Notes under the pieces: model-generated
Seen by the model: only the letters and a program-made list of their open reading frames with translations
The model's database searches: none
What the model was told of the DNA's origin: nothing
Shown: positions 33,768 through 45,800 of the stretch, piece after piece
How positions within the stretch are numbered: position 1 is the first letter of the stretch
Layout: each line of letters begins with the position of its first letter
Assembly: GCA_950295325.1 (NCBI GenBank)
Contig: OX485809.1
Span: forward strand, 31,326,144-31,386,143
Source: Polytrichum commune
Lineage: Eukaryota > Streptophyta > Polytrichopsida > Polytrichales > Polytrichaceae
DNA length: 60,000 nucleotides
Direction: 5' to 3'
Position numbers and translations under genes: made by a program

Positions 33768-35867
33768 ATGATTAGACCATATGTAATAGCCATTGTCCCG
33801 ACACTGGCACCTCCACTGCCAGCTCTGGCTAGGTGTTGCTTGCAGTCTTGGCGACTATTTCCACATCCACGGACATCGTTTTTGCAATTATCCAACTCCA
33901 CACCTTTACAAGCAAGCATACTGCGTAGCATGGATGTGAGTATACTTAACTCTACTCATGTTGGACATGTTTAGAATTAGATAGGTTCTTTTTAAGAAGA
34001 TACGAATTAATGTTTCATTAGAGCTGAATATTGTGCTTATCCTCTTCAAGCTTTCGGCTCATGCTACATGGCATGCTGTTTCTGTTCTTTGCATGTGTGT
34101 GCTCGTTTGATAAAGAATTTTAAAAGCGGCATCTTGAGATATATGAACAAATGAGAACGCAAATGTGGGGTTTGTTGTAAACAAGAGTCTCTGCACCATA
34201 TGGCTACATTGAGAGATGTATTCTATACTACTTGGTCTAGGCCTTGTTGATTTCAAATTCAAGTTTGTCATGGGTATGCATATTGCAGCACAACATTGTT
34301 TTATTCTAGTTACATTACCTTTTGCTAGTTCTACTCAAGCTTGTTGAAATTTTTTTACTTCTTGATTTTTAGATCAATATTCGCCCATGGACGTTTTGGC
34401 ATACTACTATCTTTGTTGCCCTCATTTCTTTTTACATTTCTTTCTACAACATCCAACGCAGTTGTAAACATCACTGGCAAAATTAAAGTCATTTTCATCT
34501 TTCTCTTTATGTTAGGGTGTTTCAGATTGACCTTACATTGAGTTATCTCAGTTTGTTGATGGAAGAATTTTCATCTGTGCTCATAAAGAAATGACTTTTT
34601 CACAGTATTTTTGGAGAAGTAAAACACATGACAACAAAGGATTGGTCGGCAGTCTGCAAAAGTCTGGAATGATCAATTCAAAGAAAGTAGCTGATGTAAT
34701 GGAGCAAGTTGACCGAGGTCTCTTTGTGCCTCCCAATAAGGACCCTTATGTGGACAGTCCTGTTCCAATAGGATATAATGCTACAATATCTGCCCCTCAC
34801 ATGCACGCCTCTTGCCTTGAGCTACTTCTGGATCATTTGCAACCTGGAATGCATGCACTTGACGTTGGCGCAGGTGTGGATATACTTCGCCTTAAACACT
34901 TCTCACTCTTTGGTGGTTTTTCTTTGTTTTGAAAAATATCTCCGTCTCCTTTCTTGAAGTAAAATTTTTCTAAATTTTTCTTGAAATTTTCGTCATTTGT
35001 CTTGGCTTGGTTAGGATGTCATTAAACAATTGGTGCATTTGCAGGCACAGGATATTTGACCGCCATCTTCTCTCTCTTGGTTGGAGAAAGTGGCCGTGCT
35101 GTTGGCGTGGAACACATACCAGAACTAACAGACAAAGCTATCGAGAACATTAAGAAGAGCAAAGCTGCTGACCTCCTTGCTTCTGGATGCCTAACGTTGC
35201 TTACTGGAGGTTGGTATCTGAGCTTCACTGCTGTCTTCTACCCCATCACTGTTGTCTCATTTGTAGGGCCTTTTGGGTTCGAATTGGATCTGTGAACCTT
35301 TCATCTTCATAATCTTATCTCTGCCACAAGATTGTTTCTCCAGAAGTTTTCAGGATACTCCATTTGATCATTTGTGGAAAAGTTCAGCATACAGTTTTCA
35401 CTAAGAGCCTTGCATGAGCTCATTGTGAAGCCTCCCATTGTTGATGAAGGATGCTGCAGTAGCGTACCAGAATCTCCTCACTAGGTTTCTTCAATAGAAT
35501 ACTTTTCACCCTTTTTCAAGGAGATTGTGAACCTGATTATATGGAAAAAAAAAGAAAATCTCAAGAGGAAATATCACAACACTCAAACCACTAAGCTTTG
35601 TGTTGTGATACAGATGGCAGACAGGGATGTCCTCAGCATGCCCCATACAATGCCATTCATGTTGGAGCAGCTGCACTAGAGATTCCACCTGCACTAATCG
35701 ATCAGTTGAAGCCTGGAGGGCGCATGGTGATTCCTGTGGGTGACGTCTTCCAAGATCTCATGGTTATAGACAAAGATATGCAAGGGCAGTTGAAAGAGTG
35801 GTCATCTACTTCAGTTCGATATGTTCCTTTAACTGACCGCGAGTTGCAGCTCGGGAAAGGAAAGTAA
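33768..35867 (+). CDS. PIMT: Protein-L-isoaspartate O-methyltransferase
   Basis: The enzyme methylates isoaspartyl residues with S-adenosylmethionine, starting repair of aged proteins. Exons: 33768-33935, 34606-34873, 35045-35209, 35614-35867, giving 284 aa, or 230 aa from the inner ATG at 33930, the normal cytosolic size. Motifs in order: DSPVPIGYNATISAPHMHA (substrate region), LDVGAGTGYLTAIF (SAM motif I), GVEHIPEL, APYNAIHVGAAALEIP (motif II) and LKPGGRMVIPVGDVFQDL (motif III). The 54 residues before the inner Met are rich in Arg, Ser, Leu and Pro and poor in acids, like an organelle transit peptide. So two starts may give organellar and cytosolic forms, as known for plant PIMT2. Intron 1 retention would offer a third start at 34591. 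It is convergent with the hydrolase gene. Confidence 0.92.
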
Positions 35868-36568
35868 AATCGTTTGCATTCTGTTACTTGTATAGAGAAA
35901 CAATCACATCCCTCCACAGGGTGGCTGTACCCATCCAGGAAAGCAGCATGAATGCCAATTTGAGGGCAATAATACTAAACATTTCAGAATTGTGGGAAAA
36001 TGGCACATAAATGCATGTAGACATTGTGCAACAGCTGTAACGACATGCATGTGCATGACAATGTGCTTTTGTATTGATGAGATCATGCAAGAGGTCTTGA
36101 TTTGGAAATCTGACTTTATCTTGAGCCACTAACGATTTTGTGATGATTCATCATCATCTCCATTTGTATTATATCAACTATACTGAGTTACCGCATGGAC
36201 ACTTGTACAATCTCTTACAATCTACCATTACAGGAATAAGTACTAACATCCTTCACTCAATGAGAAACCAACAATTTGGCATGCTTAGCCCTTTGTGAAG
36301 GCAGCAACTCTGGCGCCTTTACTTGACTTGCTTGCCCCACTAAGTTACCGGCCTTTGCTACTCTGTCGTTCTTTGATATCCACTTCAATCAAGTCTGTCA
36401 TCAACTGTATCTAATTCTGACAATGCAACATGAAGGAGGGTTGCATGTGGAAGTGTTCTCCACGTTGAATTTAGTTTTTCAAGGTGAACTCCTAATCCCC
36501 ACGACCCTGTGAGGTTGAAAGAGCTTCCTAGCATACTAATGTTGGTACATGAAATCTGTCGCCATCAA
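35868..36568. other. Convergent 3' ends of two genes
   Basis: These 700 bp separate the stop codons of the methyltransferase (+) and the hydrolase (-) genes and must hold both 3' UTRs. Nothing else was seen. Confidence 0.5.
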
Positions 36569-39500
36569 TTATTCCTTCAAGTAATGTATCCACTCATCTA
36601 AAATCCTGTTGGTCCCATACCAGGGCCTTGCATCGCTGGCCCCGACCGGAGAATGGTAAACACCATCAAATGTAAGATTTATGGCTCCTTCAAGATGGGC
36701 TGATACTTCAGGCACAACACCATCCCCCCAGACATCCGCCTGTCCACACACCTGCAACAAGAGATTGCCCACCTGTAAGTCCACGTACCAATGCGCGATA
36801 GCTACAAACATGTTGAAGTCTTAGGTTGATCTTTTTTGTTTTGTGTAAGCTTTCAGGTGAGTGTTTGTTCCAAAATTTCAGGGCTTTGCAAAGTATTCGG
36901 GATGCCTGCTTGTAGCCTTGTCCAACAATACGTGCTCGCAGCGAGGGAGGGGCTGGCTTCACAGCTCCATCTTCTATCACCTCTCCCACCCCTGCCTTGA
37001 GGTTGCCAGCTTCAGCTGCAGATATGGCAGTGTTGCCATTCACAACGTCAACAGTTCCAAGGCCAGTGGGTGCAACCATAGATGCATTTCCAGGGAAAAG
37101 CCGGTCACCTTTCAAGTACCTGATTCCATGCCACAACGATTCACTTACTTATCGGTCTGTCCTTTCCATTGTCATGATTGAAGCAATTTCGGCTATCCAT
37201 TATACATTTTGGAATTTTAGAACAGCATATGGGCACATAGGTATTGAAGCCGTCGATGTTCCAAAGTTTCAAAGGAAGTCAGTTGTCAATGGTGGCATGT
37301 TGAACAGACAATGCAAGGATGGCCTGGAACATTAATTCATATGTACATGTGCAATAAGTCAGGAAGGCATGGACCCGAACTAGTTTAATGTACATTTTGG
37401 ATCTTGTGCGAGCGCACAAGCATTGCCGCAATCGCCATTCCAAAGTTCCAAAACAGCTGGTTGTCAACATCGGCTTGCTGGGCACTTTAAGCAAACAGGC
37501 ACAAGCATTGCCGCAATCGACATTCCAAAGTTCCAAACCAGCCGGTTGTCAATGTCGGCTTGCTGGGCACTTTAAGCAAACAGTGCCTGGATGATAGGAT
37601 ATGAATTCGTATGCCCCAGTGCAATGGGCTGGGACACCATGGACCCAAACTAGTATGTAAGATGTCAGAAGCCTTCACCTTTTTCCAGAATCTCCTATTC
37701 TTCTTGCACTTATTGTCACCAGATTATGTGTATAAGTCAGTTTGTCTGACTAATAAGACATGGAATTCCACTATTGTGCTTTGGCCAGAAGACAAGGTCA
37801 AGGTCATGTACCTGCCTGCAATGCAAACATACTTCACATCAGGTGCATGATATGCACCGGGGAAGTTATTCTCACAGTAGTAGAGGAGCCCTCGTGTTTG
37901 ATCCACCACCCCTGGCAAGTCCCGAGGAGGAGGACTGCACGCCATCCACAGAACAGAAAGCGTCTCAAAGTCTAATCCCTAAACCCTAAACACTATTTTG
38001 ACAATTTACAAAACCCAAACGCATGGAAATGGTGGAGAGCTTGGCACATACAGGTGTGGAGAGCCCAGAGTGAGAAAGAGAGCAATATCTTCGGTGCCAT
38101 AGTCGGCCATGTACACTCGACCCAACCATCCACCAGCTGAATGTCCAATCACCGTCAACTTCCCTCCCTCTGGACAACACCATCAATGACAACAATATTG
38201 ACTAGAATGTCAAGAAAGTCAGACTGAAAAACTGCCATTGCGATGGTCAGAGTGCAAGTGGAACTGCCTTACTGTCATGAAGTCGTTGATGTCAAAATAC
38301 TTTTTGAAAGTTGCAATTTATATGTAATAAATATATTTCCCATACATTCTGGGGCCGAATCATGTAAGCTTTCTAGGAATTGTTGATTTCAGATTCTCTT
38401 CATATTTGCTTTGCAATGTGACTCCTTCCATATAAATTAAGCCTTGAAAACAATGTTTGGGGATGTGTACCAGGAGCCATAGCCTTGGCTGCTTTAATGG
38501 CATTCTTCATCCTCTCCAGGTACCTGCACTCAAACCAGACCATGAGTTGATAGGTAGTCAAGTCCTATTCACCGCCAAACTCTAATTGATCTTCTTCAAA
38601 ATCCTTTGGAGATCATTTTCCTGAACATCAGAGATCCTTCTGAAACCCTATCCTTCAAATAATTTTTGCAATGTTGATTTGGACCAACCCACCAGTCAAG
38701 CACAGGCCGAGGCTGGAGGGTCCCCTTCCAGTAACTGGCATCCAGAAGCCCAGCTGCATTCCGCAACCAATCTGGGCGTGAAACTTGTGCTACTGTGGCA
38801 GCAATTCCTCGAGCTGCGAGAGAGGCGACAAGCTCGTCATAGTCACCGGAGTTGTTTCCTAACCCCTGCAAAAAATTGAAGAAGAGGTGATTCCAATGTT
38901 ACCACCCACGTGAATTATGAATTATGGTGTTTGCTTCACCTTCAAGTCTAATTCTATATTTCATTCCAAAACGGGTATCACGAGAATTACAGGGACCTTG
39001 ATAAATATTGCCTCTTTTCAAGGGGGAACCCCCGAATGGCAACGGACAGCCCCTGGATTCTCACATGGTTGGTTAAGATTTTCCAATTCACCCATATACT
39101 CCCACTATGACTGGGTAGAACACAACAAAACCGGAAGTTTAAGTGCTAGGAAGGTCACCAATATGAGCACTAATTTAAAAGCCTTCGAAGGCTCAACCTT
39201 GGAATTCCCGTGAGATCTGGTAAGGCCTTGGGTTTGGGCCACCCTCATGCACCTTCACCTTCAACATAACCCAATGGGTGGATTTTCATAACTTGCGCAC
39301 GTCTACTCATCTTGCATTGCCTGTTAAACGCTACGTTCAAAGTTCGACTGGATTCAATTCACACATTTCTATCAAACACCAGCAGCTTCACACGTGTAAT
39401 TGTGATCACAGATTAAAACGTTAAGGATGGACTTGGCATCAAGTGCTATTGATTTCGGATATAACTATGGCTGTCGATACCCTCAGCCTATTCTTGATGC

Positions 39501-40433
39501 TGAGCTCCGAAACCCACAACCCACCCAGAGAATTTGGACATAAACCCCACATAACCCAAGATTGGCTGGATTCTCATCACTTATGCACTTCTATTCATCC
39601 TGCATTGCCTTACGTGCAAGTTCAACTGGATTCAACTCACACATTTTTGTCGACCAACAGCAGCTTGCAACATGTAGTTGTGATCACAAAGCAAAATCTG
39701 AGAATTGGACTTGGCATCATGTGCTATTGAATTCTGCCTACAATTTGGCTATCGATAATCTCAACGTATTCTTGATGCTGAGTTCAGAAACCCACAACCA
39801 ACACCCAGAAATTTGGACATAGTCCATTGTTTACACCTTCTAATCATCCTGCATTGCCTGTCAAACACTACGTGCAAGTTCAATTGGATACAATTCACAC
39901 ATTTCTGTCGACCATCAGCAGCTTGCAGCGTGTCACTATGATCACAGAGCAAACTTTGAGAATGGACTCGGCCATCATGTGCTATTGGATTCTCATACAA
40001 TGGCTCACCTATTCTTGACGCTGATCTCAGAAACCCGTGACTCGCTCCAAGAATTTGGAATCCAATTCGGAACAAGTGGAGCAAAGTTACAACACATTTG
40101 AACAAGCCTCGAGACTTGAAGTACATCACTCACCGGTAATATGACAACAGGCCGATACGAAGTGGGCTTCTTCACATCCGCTTCCTTCGTCTCGGCGTCT
40201 CCATCCACAGATACCGCTCGAACTTGGAGACTGCATTTGTTGTTTTCACCAATGTAACTGCGACCAGCACGGTTGGTCGAAACTCTTCCCACGAATTTCG
40301 ACCTCCCTTTGTTTGTTGCAGCCGCAGGTTTGTGTTGGAGAGAGAGAATACTTATGCGCGGTGCCAGAAGAGGGTTGGGGTGGTGAGCAGGGTGAGAAGA
40401 AAGGAGGAAGTGGTGGGCGTGGGGAGACGCCAT
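36569..40433 (-). CDS. Plastid alpha/beta hydrolase (lipase-like)
   Basis: Minus-strand exons 40433-40134, 38865-38693, 38523-38471, 38169-38052, 37934-37812, 37119-36906 and 36751-36569 give 387 aa. The first 75 or so residues (MASPHAHHFLLSSHPAHHPN..., basic, few acids) look like a plastid transit peptide. The hydrolase fold follows: VVILPGLGNNSGDYDELV (oxyanion region), RPDWLRNAAGLLD, VLDWYLERM, and the nucleophile elbow GHSAGGW with Ser186. Then come LGSPHLPPP, GVVDQTRGLL, DVWGDGVVPE (Asp337 likely catalytic) and DGVYHSPVG (His360). The order fits a Ser-Asp-His triad. The substrate is unknown; the family includes plastid lipases and esterases. The donor after exon 6 appears to be GC (CAG/GCATCC) because the conserved GYKQ-VCG junction requires it. 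Confidence 0.87.
37250..37670. repeat. 85-bp tandem repeat in hydrolase intron 5
   Basis: Two close copies at 37415-37499 and 37500-37582 share GCATTGCCGCAATCG, CATTCCAAAGTTCCAAA and GGCTTGCTGGGCACTTTAAG. An older, more diverged copy starts near 37255. The flanking CATGGACCC.AACTAGT (about 37370 and 37645) is also duplicated, so a longer unit was copied first. Confidence 0.8.
39264..40070. repeat. Three-copy tandem repeat in hydrolase intron 1
   Basis: Units of about 250-290 bp repeat three times, with TGCATTGCCT landmarks at about 39313, 39601 and 39850. Each contains GGATTCAATTCACACATTT-, AGCAGCTT-, TTGTGATCACA- and CTATTCTTGATGCTGA-like blocks. The array fills more than half of the 1.27-kb intron and may have expanded it. 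Confidence 0.85.
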
Positions 40434-41440
40434 AGCTAGAAAGCTCGAAGCTTTTTGTGATCATTTGGGAGGCTTCAGTTTTGTGTCTCACATCCTCCAA
40501 AGCTTCGAACGAACGACTAAACAAATGAATGGATGGGTGGGTGGATGAATGAAAGGAAGTTGCAAGGCGAATGAAAAACATGGGTTTGTGTTGTACAATC
40601 TACTAACCTTGTGGATAGTGTTTCTTTACATTTTCATCTCTTCTGAAGGGAAAAAACACACTAAAGTAGATAGTGCTAAAACCATCAATATAACCCACAA
40701 AGGAAGTAGGATCTTAATAAGTATTGTCTCTCTCCGAGCATTGGTCATAGTGGACGGCGGACGTTAAATACCCCCCCACGAACTTTTCGGAGGGGGGAAT
40801 ATCATGTGATCAGGGGCAGCCGCCCGTCATTTTTTCTGCACCCGACCAAAAATTGTTGCCCACCCGCCCGACTTCGAAAAAACTATTGTACTTGCATTTT
40901 TGAAGGTTACTTGTCCACAAATCCCATATTGAGTGCACTTCATTTTCAAAGTCTCAAATCCAATATATATGTTCACTTCCATTGAGTAAATAAGCAATTG
41001 ACTACATTTCACTTTCAAAGTGAAACCACCAATAAAGCATGTAATTAACTTGGAAGTCAAAAATACTACAAAATCCTCATTAGCACTGAGGTTATAATTT
41101 TTGTCAATTACAATTGAAAGGGACTTTGTCATTCTAAAATGAAACTAAAATAAATGATTTTTTTTCATTTTTGAATATTTTAATATAATATATAATATAG
41201 TTAATACCTTCTACTATCACAAAGTTTTCATATGCATTTAAACTAGTTAAGTAAGATTGAATGCAACTAAGTTTAATCATTTCTGATTAATCCTAATTAA
41301 TCCTATTTAAGCCCAATTAAATCATAAAATATGCTTACTAAATTAATTAAGCCTAATTAATCATAAATTATATTTATTGGAGTTAAATCATGATTAATTC
41401 TAGTAAGTACATTTTATTTTTCTCATGTGCTTTTCCATTC
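40434..41440. other. Hydrolase promoter side, AT-rich, no gene seen
   Basis: The first 150 bp are hydrolase 5' flank. From about 41150 to 41440 the sequence is very AT-rich with recurring CTAATTAATC/AATTAATT motifs. No gene was seen. Confidence 0.5.
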
Positions 41441-44420
41441 TCCTCAGTGATGCTTTCAAGATTTCTTGGCTACAAATGGACTTGGATGATTGGGGGGGGG
41501 GGGTCCTTCAAGAGCTTGCAAATGGCCATATGAATGTTGAAACAAACATTTCCAACATTTGAGGGCGTTTGGATTTGATCCCAAATTTCATGTGTTTGTT
41601 TCAAATGCTTTTGAAACGAGCCTAATGCAATTTAGTAGTGTTTTGGCAATCCAATTGGAACTGTAATAAGAAATTTTGATTTTGAACTAAGACACCAATT
41701 TTGTACAAATTTGGAATGCCCGTAATTCACTCTATATTTATGTATTTGTTTTTCAAGGGTTTAAACAAAGACCACGGTAATTGGTTTCTAATGTGTTTTG
41801 GAATCCATAATGGGTACGGGTTTTGCTTTACAAAAGTCACAATGGGCATATGAATGCCGACATGAAAATTTCCAACATTTTGGGGGCACTTGGAGTTTTC
41901 TCAAAAAAATTGACATGTCTCTCAAACACTTTCCTATTGAAGCCCCAAAAGTGGTTCGTAGTTCATAGTGTGTTGGCAATCCAACCGAGGTCTTCCCATA
42001 AACAATTGGAGATCATGATCAAATATTGGAATTCTAAACCAAGACACCAATTTCTTGTAGTTTTGGAATGCCCCAAATTCCCTCCAAATTGTTACATCTT
42101 GTTTTCCAAACGGTTCCTCAACGACCTTGGTGACGGATTTCAATGTTTTTTCAAATCGAGATGGCCTTACAAATACTATGTTTAACATTTCAAACATTTT
42201 GGGCCACTTGATTTGGTCCAAAATTGGATGTGCTTCTCTCAAATGCTTTCCAAATGAGCCTACAAGTGGGATAGATTGTGTTTGGCAATACAAATGGGGC
42301 ATTCCAAAATGGTTTGAAGTTGTAGCCTTGGCATAGAGACTCGTGTTGCATTTTTTTATTCTAGAGGTCAGAGGTGGCATTATAAAATACATTTTAAAAA
42401 ATTAAAAAATTAAAAGTTTTTTGTAACATTGAAAATCGTCGCATTTGAGGTCGTCGTTTTTGGGGATTCAATGAAATTCTCCAGCCAAAGAATGGGCAGG
42501 GCGACCACGCTTCGAAGACATTGCGAATGCAAACCACCCTTCACGACTTGTTCGGTGTGCCATGTGGCACGTTCCGTATTCCGGTATTCTTCAGTCCACG
42601 TGGTGGAGCCCAGGGTTCAAGCAATGCCGTTGAGTTTGATGTACTTAATGCTATATAGTAATATGAAACTACTGACGAAGTTGCACGTGTCTATATTGGC
42701 CCTACTAACCTGGACAAATTGTAGTAGTGAGTTTATAATAATAAAAAACATAAGAAAATGCCTCAAAATATGCCGAGTATTTTTAAATGCATTTTAATAT
42801 GCATATTTCATAAATTAAAAATAGATACACCCCTAATAAAGACAAGATTCCCAACAATGTTGGTGTGCCTAAATTTTCCTTTTTATATTGGGATTTGTTT
42901 TCAAGTGCTTCCCAAATGACTTCCATAGTTGGTTCATGAATGTTTTGGCAATCTAAGTGGGATATACTCCCAAAAGATTGGACATTGCCATCAAAAATTG
43001 GACACCAATTTACAACAATATTGGAATACCCAAAATCCACCTTCAATTACCATTTTTGTTTTTCAGGCGCTCCCCTAAGTGATATTGGTATTGCTTTCCA
43101 AGGACTTTTGAATGCAAACGAGTGGGGGTTGCTTTAGAAAAATGAGAACCGGCACATGAATAGCAATATAAAAACTCCAATATTTTGGGGCACTTGGGAA
43201 TTTGGTCCAAATGAGCTAGGAAGTAGATTGTAGTATTTTGTCAATGCGACGGGTGTTTTATAAGAAAAAAACATTGGAAATATAAACCAAAATTTGGAAT
43301 ATGAATTGGGACACCAATACAGTAACCTCCCGCTTAAGTACGCAACTTGAACATGTGCAATTTGTGCGTACTTAGCTGGTAGGTGCGTACTTTAGGATTT
43401 AGGGTTTCCCAAATCGCGAGCGGTCGACCTCAAAGCCAAACACAAAAAAACTTCAAAACTTACACCAAATGACAATTCACGACATGTTCAACTAAGAAAT
43501 CTTGAACCCTATTTTTTTTGCCAGAAAATGTGTACTTAAACGGGTGCGTACTTAAGCGGGAGGTTACTGTACCTACAATTTTGGAATGCCCAACATTTGT
43601 TCTAATTTTTTTTTAATATGGAGATTTATTTTTTCAAGTACTTTCTTAATGACTTTGATAACTACTTTATAATGTTTTGGCAATCTAAATGTTGTATTCC
43701 AAAACAAAAATCCATGAGGTTTTGGAAATTGAATTGGGACACCAAGTGCCGATGATTTGGAATGCTGGAAATACCCTAAATTTTCAATTTTTTTTTCAAG
43801 TGTTTCCCAAATGCCCTCGGTATTGATGTCCATAGTTTTTTTAAATGCAAAAAGGGTAGCATCCAAGGGGGGGGGGGTTGTTGTTGGGTGCTTCAAAAAT
43901 TTGAGGATGGCCACACGGATACTAAAACAAACTTTCCAACATCTCGGTGCAATTGAAGATTGTTCCAAATGCTTTTCATTTGGATGTGTTTTTCTTCATT
44001 CAAATGTGTTTTGAGTATGGAAGTGATGATATTGTCTTCAACAATCTAAGTAGGTTAACCTAGAAAACTAAGAAGTGTAGTCACCAACCGAGACAACAAT
44101 TTTAGGGTGCCTTTATTTTTTTCCTATACTATGTAGATCCAATTTTCAAGTGTTGTTGGAATGACCTCGATAGTTGGTTTATGATGTTTTGGCAATCCAA
44201 TCCCAAAAAATGAAAATTGTAGTCATACTTTGGAAATTGTAACCAAGACATCAAGTTCTTGTAATTTTGGAATGCTCAAAATGTGTGCTCTAAGTTTACA
44301 ATATGTGTTGTTCGAGTGCTTCTCATATGACCTCGGTAATGCTCTTCGAGGTCTTTTGAATCCAATTGGACATGACATGTGGGGCGGGGGGGGGAAGACC
44401 CTACTATTAACACTCGGGAT
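41440..44420. repeat. Degenerate satellite-like tandem array, period near 300 bp
   Basis: Landmarks recur in fixed order about every 300 bp or multiples: TTTCCAACATTT, CACTTGG, TTTTGGCAATCCAA (41648, 41972, 42281, 42945, 43675, 44192), GGGACACCAATTT, and TTTTGGAATGCCC (41711, 42063, 43020, 43580, 44264). Copies are strongly diverged and indel-ridden. G-runs lie at 41490, 43868 and 44385. Open frames inside are chance products of the repeats. Confidence 0.75.
43320..43569. mobile_element. Pogo/Emigrant-like MITE, 250 bp
   Basis: The ends are perfect 25-bp inverted repeats starting CAGTAACCTCCCGCTTAAGT, flanked by TA at 43318-43319 and 43570-43571. CAGTA ends with TA target sites match Tc1/mariner-pogo-type MITEs such as Emigrant. 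It splits a satellite unit cleanly: GGGACACCAATA on the left resumes as CCTACAATTTTGGAATGCCC on the right. GTGCGTACTT is repeated inside each end. Confidence 0.92.
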
Positions 44421-45059
44421 TCAAGGCGTTGTCCATGTGTTTTTAGTAGTGCTTTTGATTATGCAAGAGCACAAGAAGATGAAAACTATAGTCTCCACAC
44501 CACATAAACATTATGAAGCATGGGGCATCTTATGGTTATATTCTCGGGGACCGCATGAACGAACGCACACTACTTAGTAATATCATGCAAGATAATCATT
44601 TCCAACATTTTGTTGAGTGATCCTTGAGTCATCTCATTGTGGCTTCGAGTTGCTTTGGGGCCCACATTAGTATTTGTATTTAACGTTTCCTTTTTGTACA
44701 ATAGTGGCCTTGGTTCATTGATTGCGCCTGCAATTGTTCACCTTGCATAGGAGGAGGTGGAGAGGTTGGTTGATGAACCTTCATGCTCTTTTGATACTCT
44801 CTCGACTCTTTTGATAGTATGGCTGACTATTTTGCCACAACATGAACTCAATGGACCATAAACAATATGTTAAACCTAAATCCAATTCTCAAAACGTCAT
44901 TATTGGCTATGTCCATTAGGGCAAAGTCTAAGCACTGAGACCCCGTCAACAACATAATATGAAGGTCTAGTGTGTTGTCTACAAAATTGTTCACACTCAT
45001 GTTTTGCAAATGGATACATGAGAAGCACATGTTTGTCACCATCACATGGGTTTGAAAGA
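44421..45059. other. Gene-free stretch between arrays
   Basis: Only short, unrecognised open frames occur here, with no bounded element. Confidence 0.4.
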
Positions 45060-45800
45060 TTCACACCACTTGGGCGAAAGGATTTTTAGACCCCATGTAG
45101 TTCTTATACTTCTCATAGTAGATTTATACCTCTCAAATATATAAATAAACTTTTTATTCTTAGATCCAATTTCGATCCAATAGATCTTCTATGTAGAGTT
45201 AAGGATTATGGGGGTCTGATTCCATGAATTTTCAAACCCCTTGTGCCTTAACGAGGTGTGAATGGGGTTGCAAAAATTGGGCAATCCCCATGTAATTGTT
45301 ATATTTCTTATAATGGCTTTTACTAAACATACATGTAGGGGGTTGAATTTCATAGACCCTTGTGCCCATGGGGGTCTAGATTCTCAAACACCTCGTGCCT
45401 TAACAAGGTGTGAACATGGTTGAAAATTTTGGCCATATAGTTTTTTTATAATTTATATAGTATTTTCCTAAAAATGCATGCGTGGGTCTAAATTTCTAGA
45501 CCCCTTGTGCCAATGCACTGCGAATTTTGTAGACCCATATGCCCATGGGTGTGTGGGTTCTTCACACCTCTATGCCAATGGGGTCTAATTTGTGCCTTAA
45601 TGAGGTGTGGATGGGGTTGAAAATATGGGCATGTTGTTCTTATAATTTTTATAGTGGTTTTTAGTTTCTGAATATATGTGCAGAGTTTGGATTTTCAAAT
45701 TCCTTGTGCTAATGGCGTGTGAGATTTGCAGACCCATACGCCCATGGGTGTGTGAGAATTTTAGACCCAATGGGGTCTAAATGGGGTTGAAAGACTTGGG
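45060..45800. repeat. Second degenerate tandem array, period near 175 bp
   Basis: AATGGGGTTGAAAAT-like landmarks at about 45256, 45409, 45604 and 45780 are followed by GGGCAT, TTCTTATAAT and ATAGTGGTTTT-like blocks, then GACCC..TGCCCATGGG. Four to five diverged copies are unrelated to the array at 41440. Confidence 0.7.

Noticed and set aside
34591-34605. ATG at 34591 as the start of the methyltransferase
   Set aside because: A clear CAG acceptor at 34605 and an upstream exon ending in Met-Asp at a phase-0 donor give a better model. Kept only as an alternative if intron 1 is retained.
41934-42392. 152-codon minus-strand frame and similar frames to 44014
   Set aside because: They lie inside a degenerate tandem array and translate repeat units in different frames; no domain was seen.
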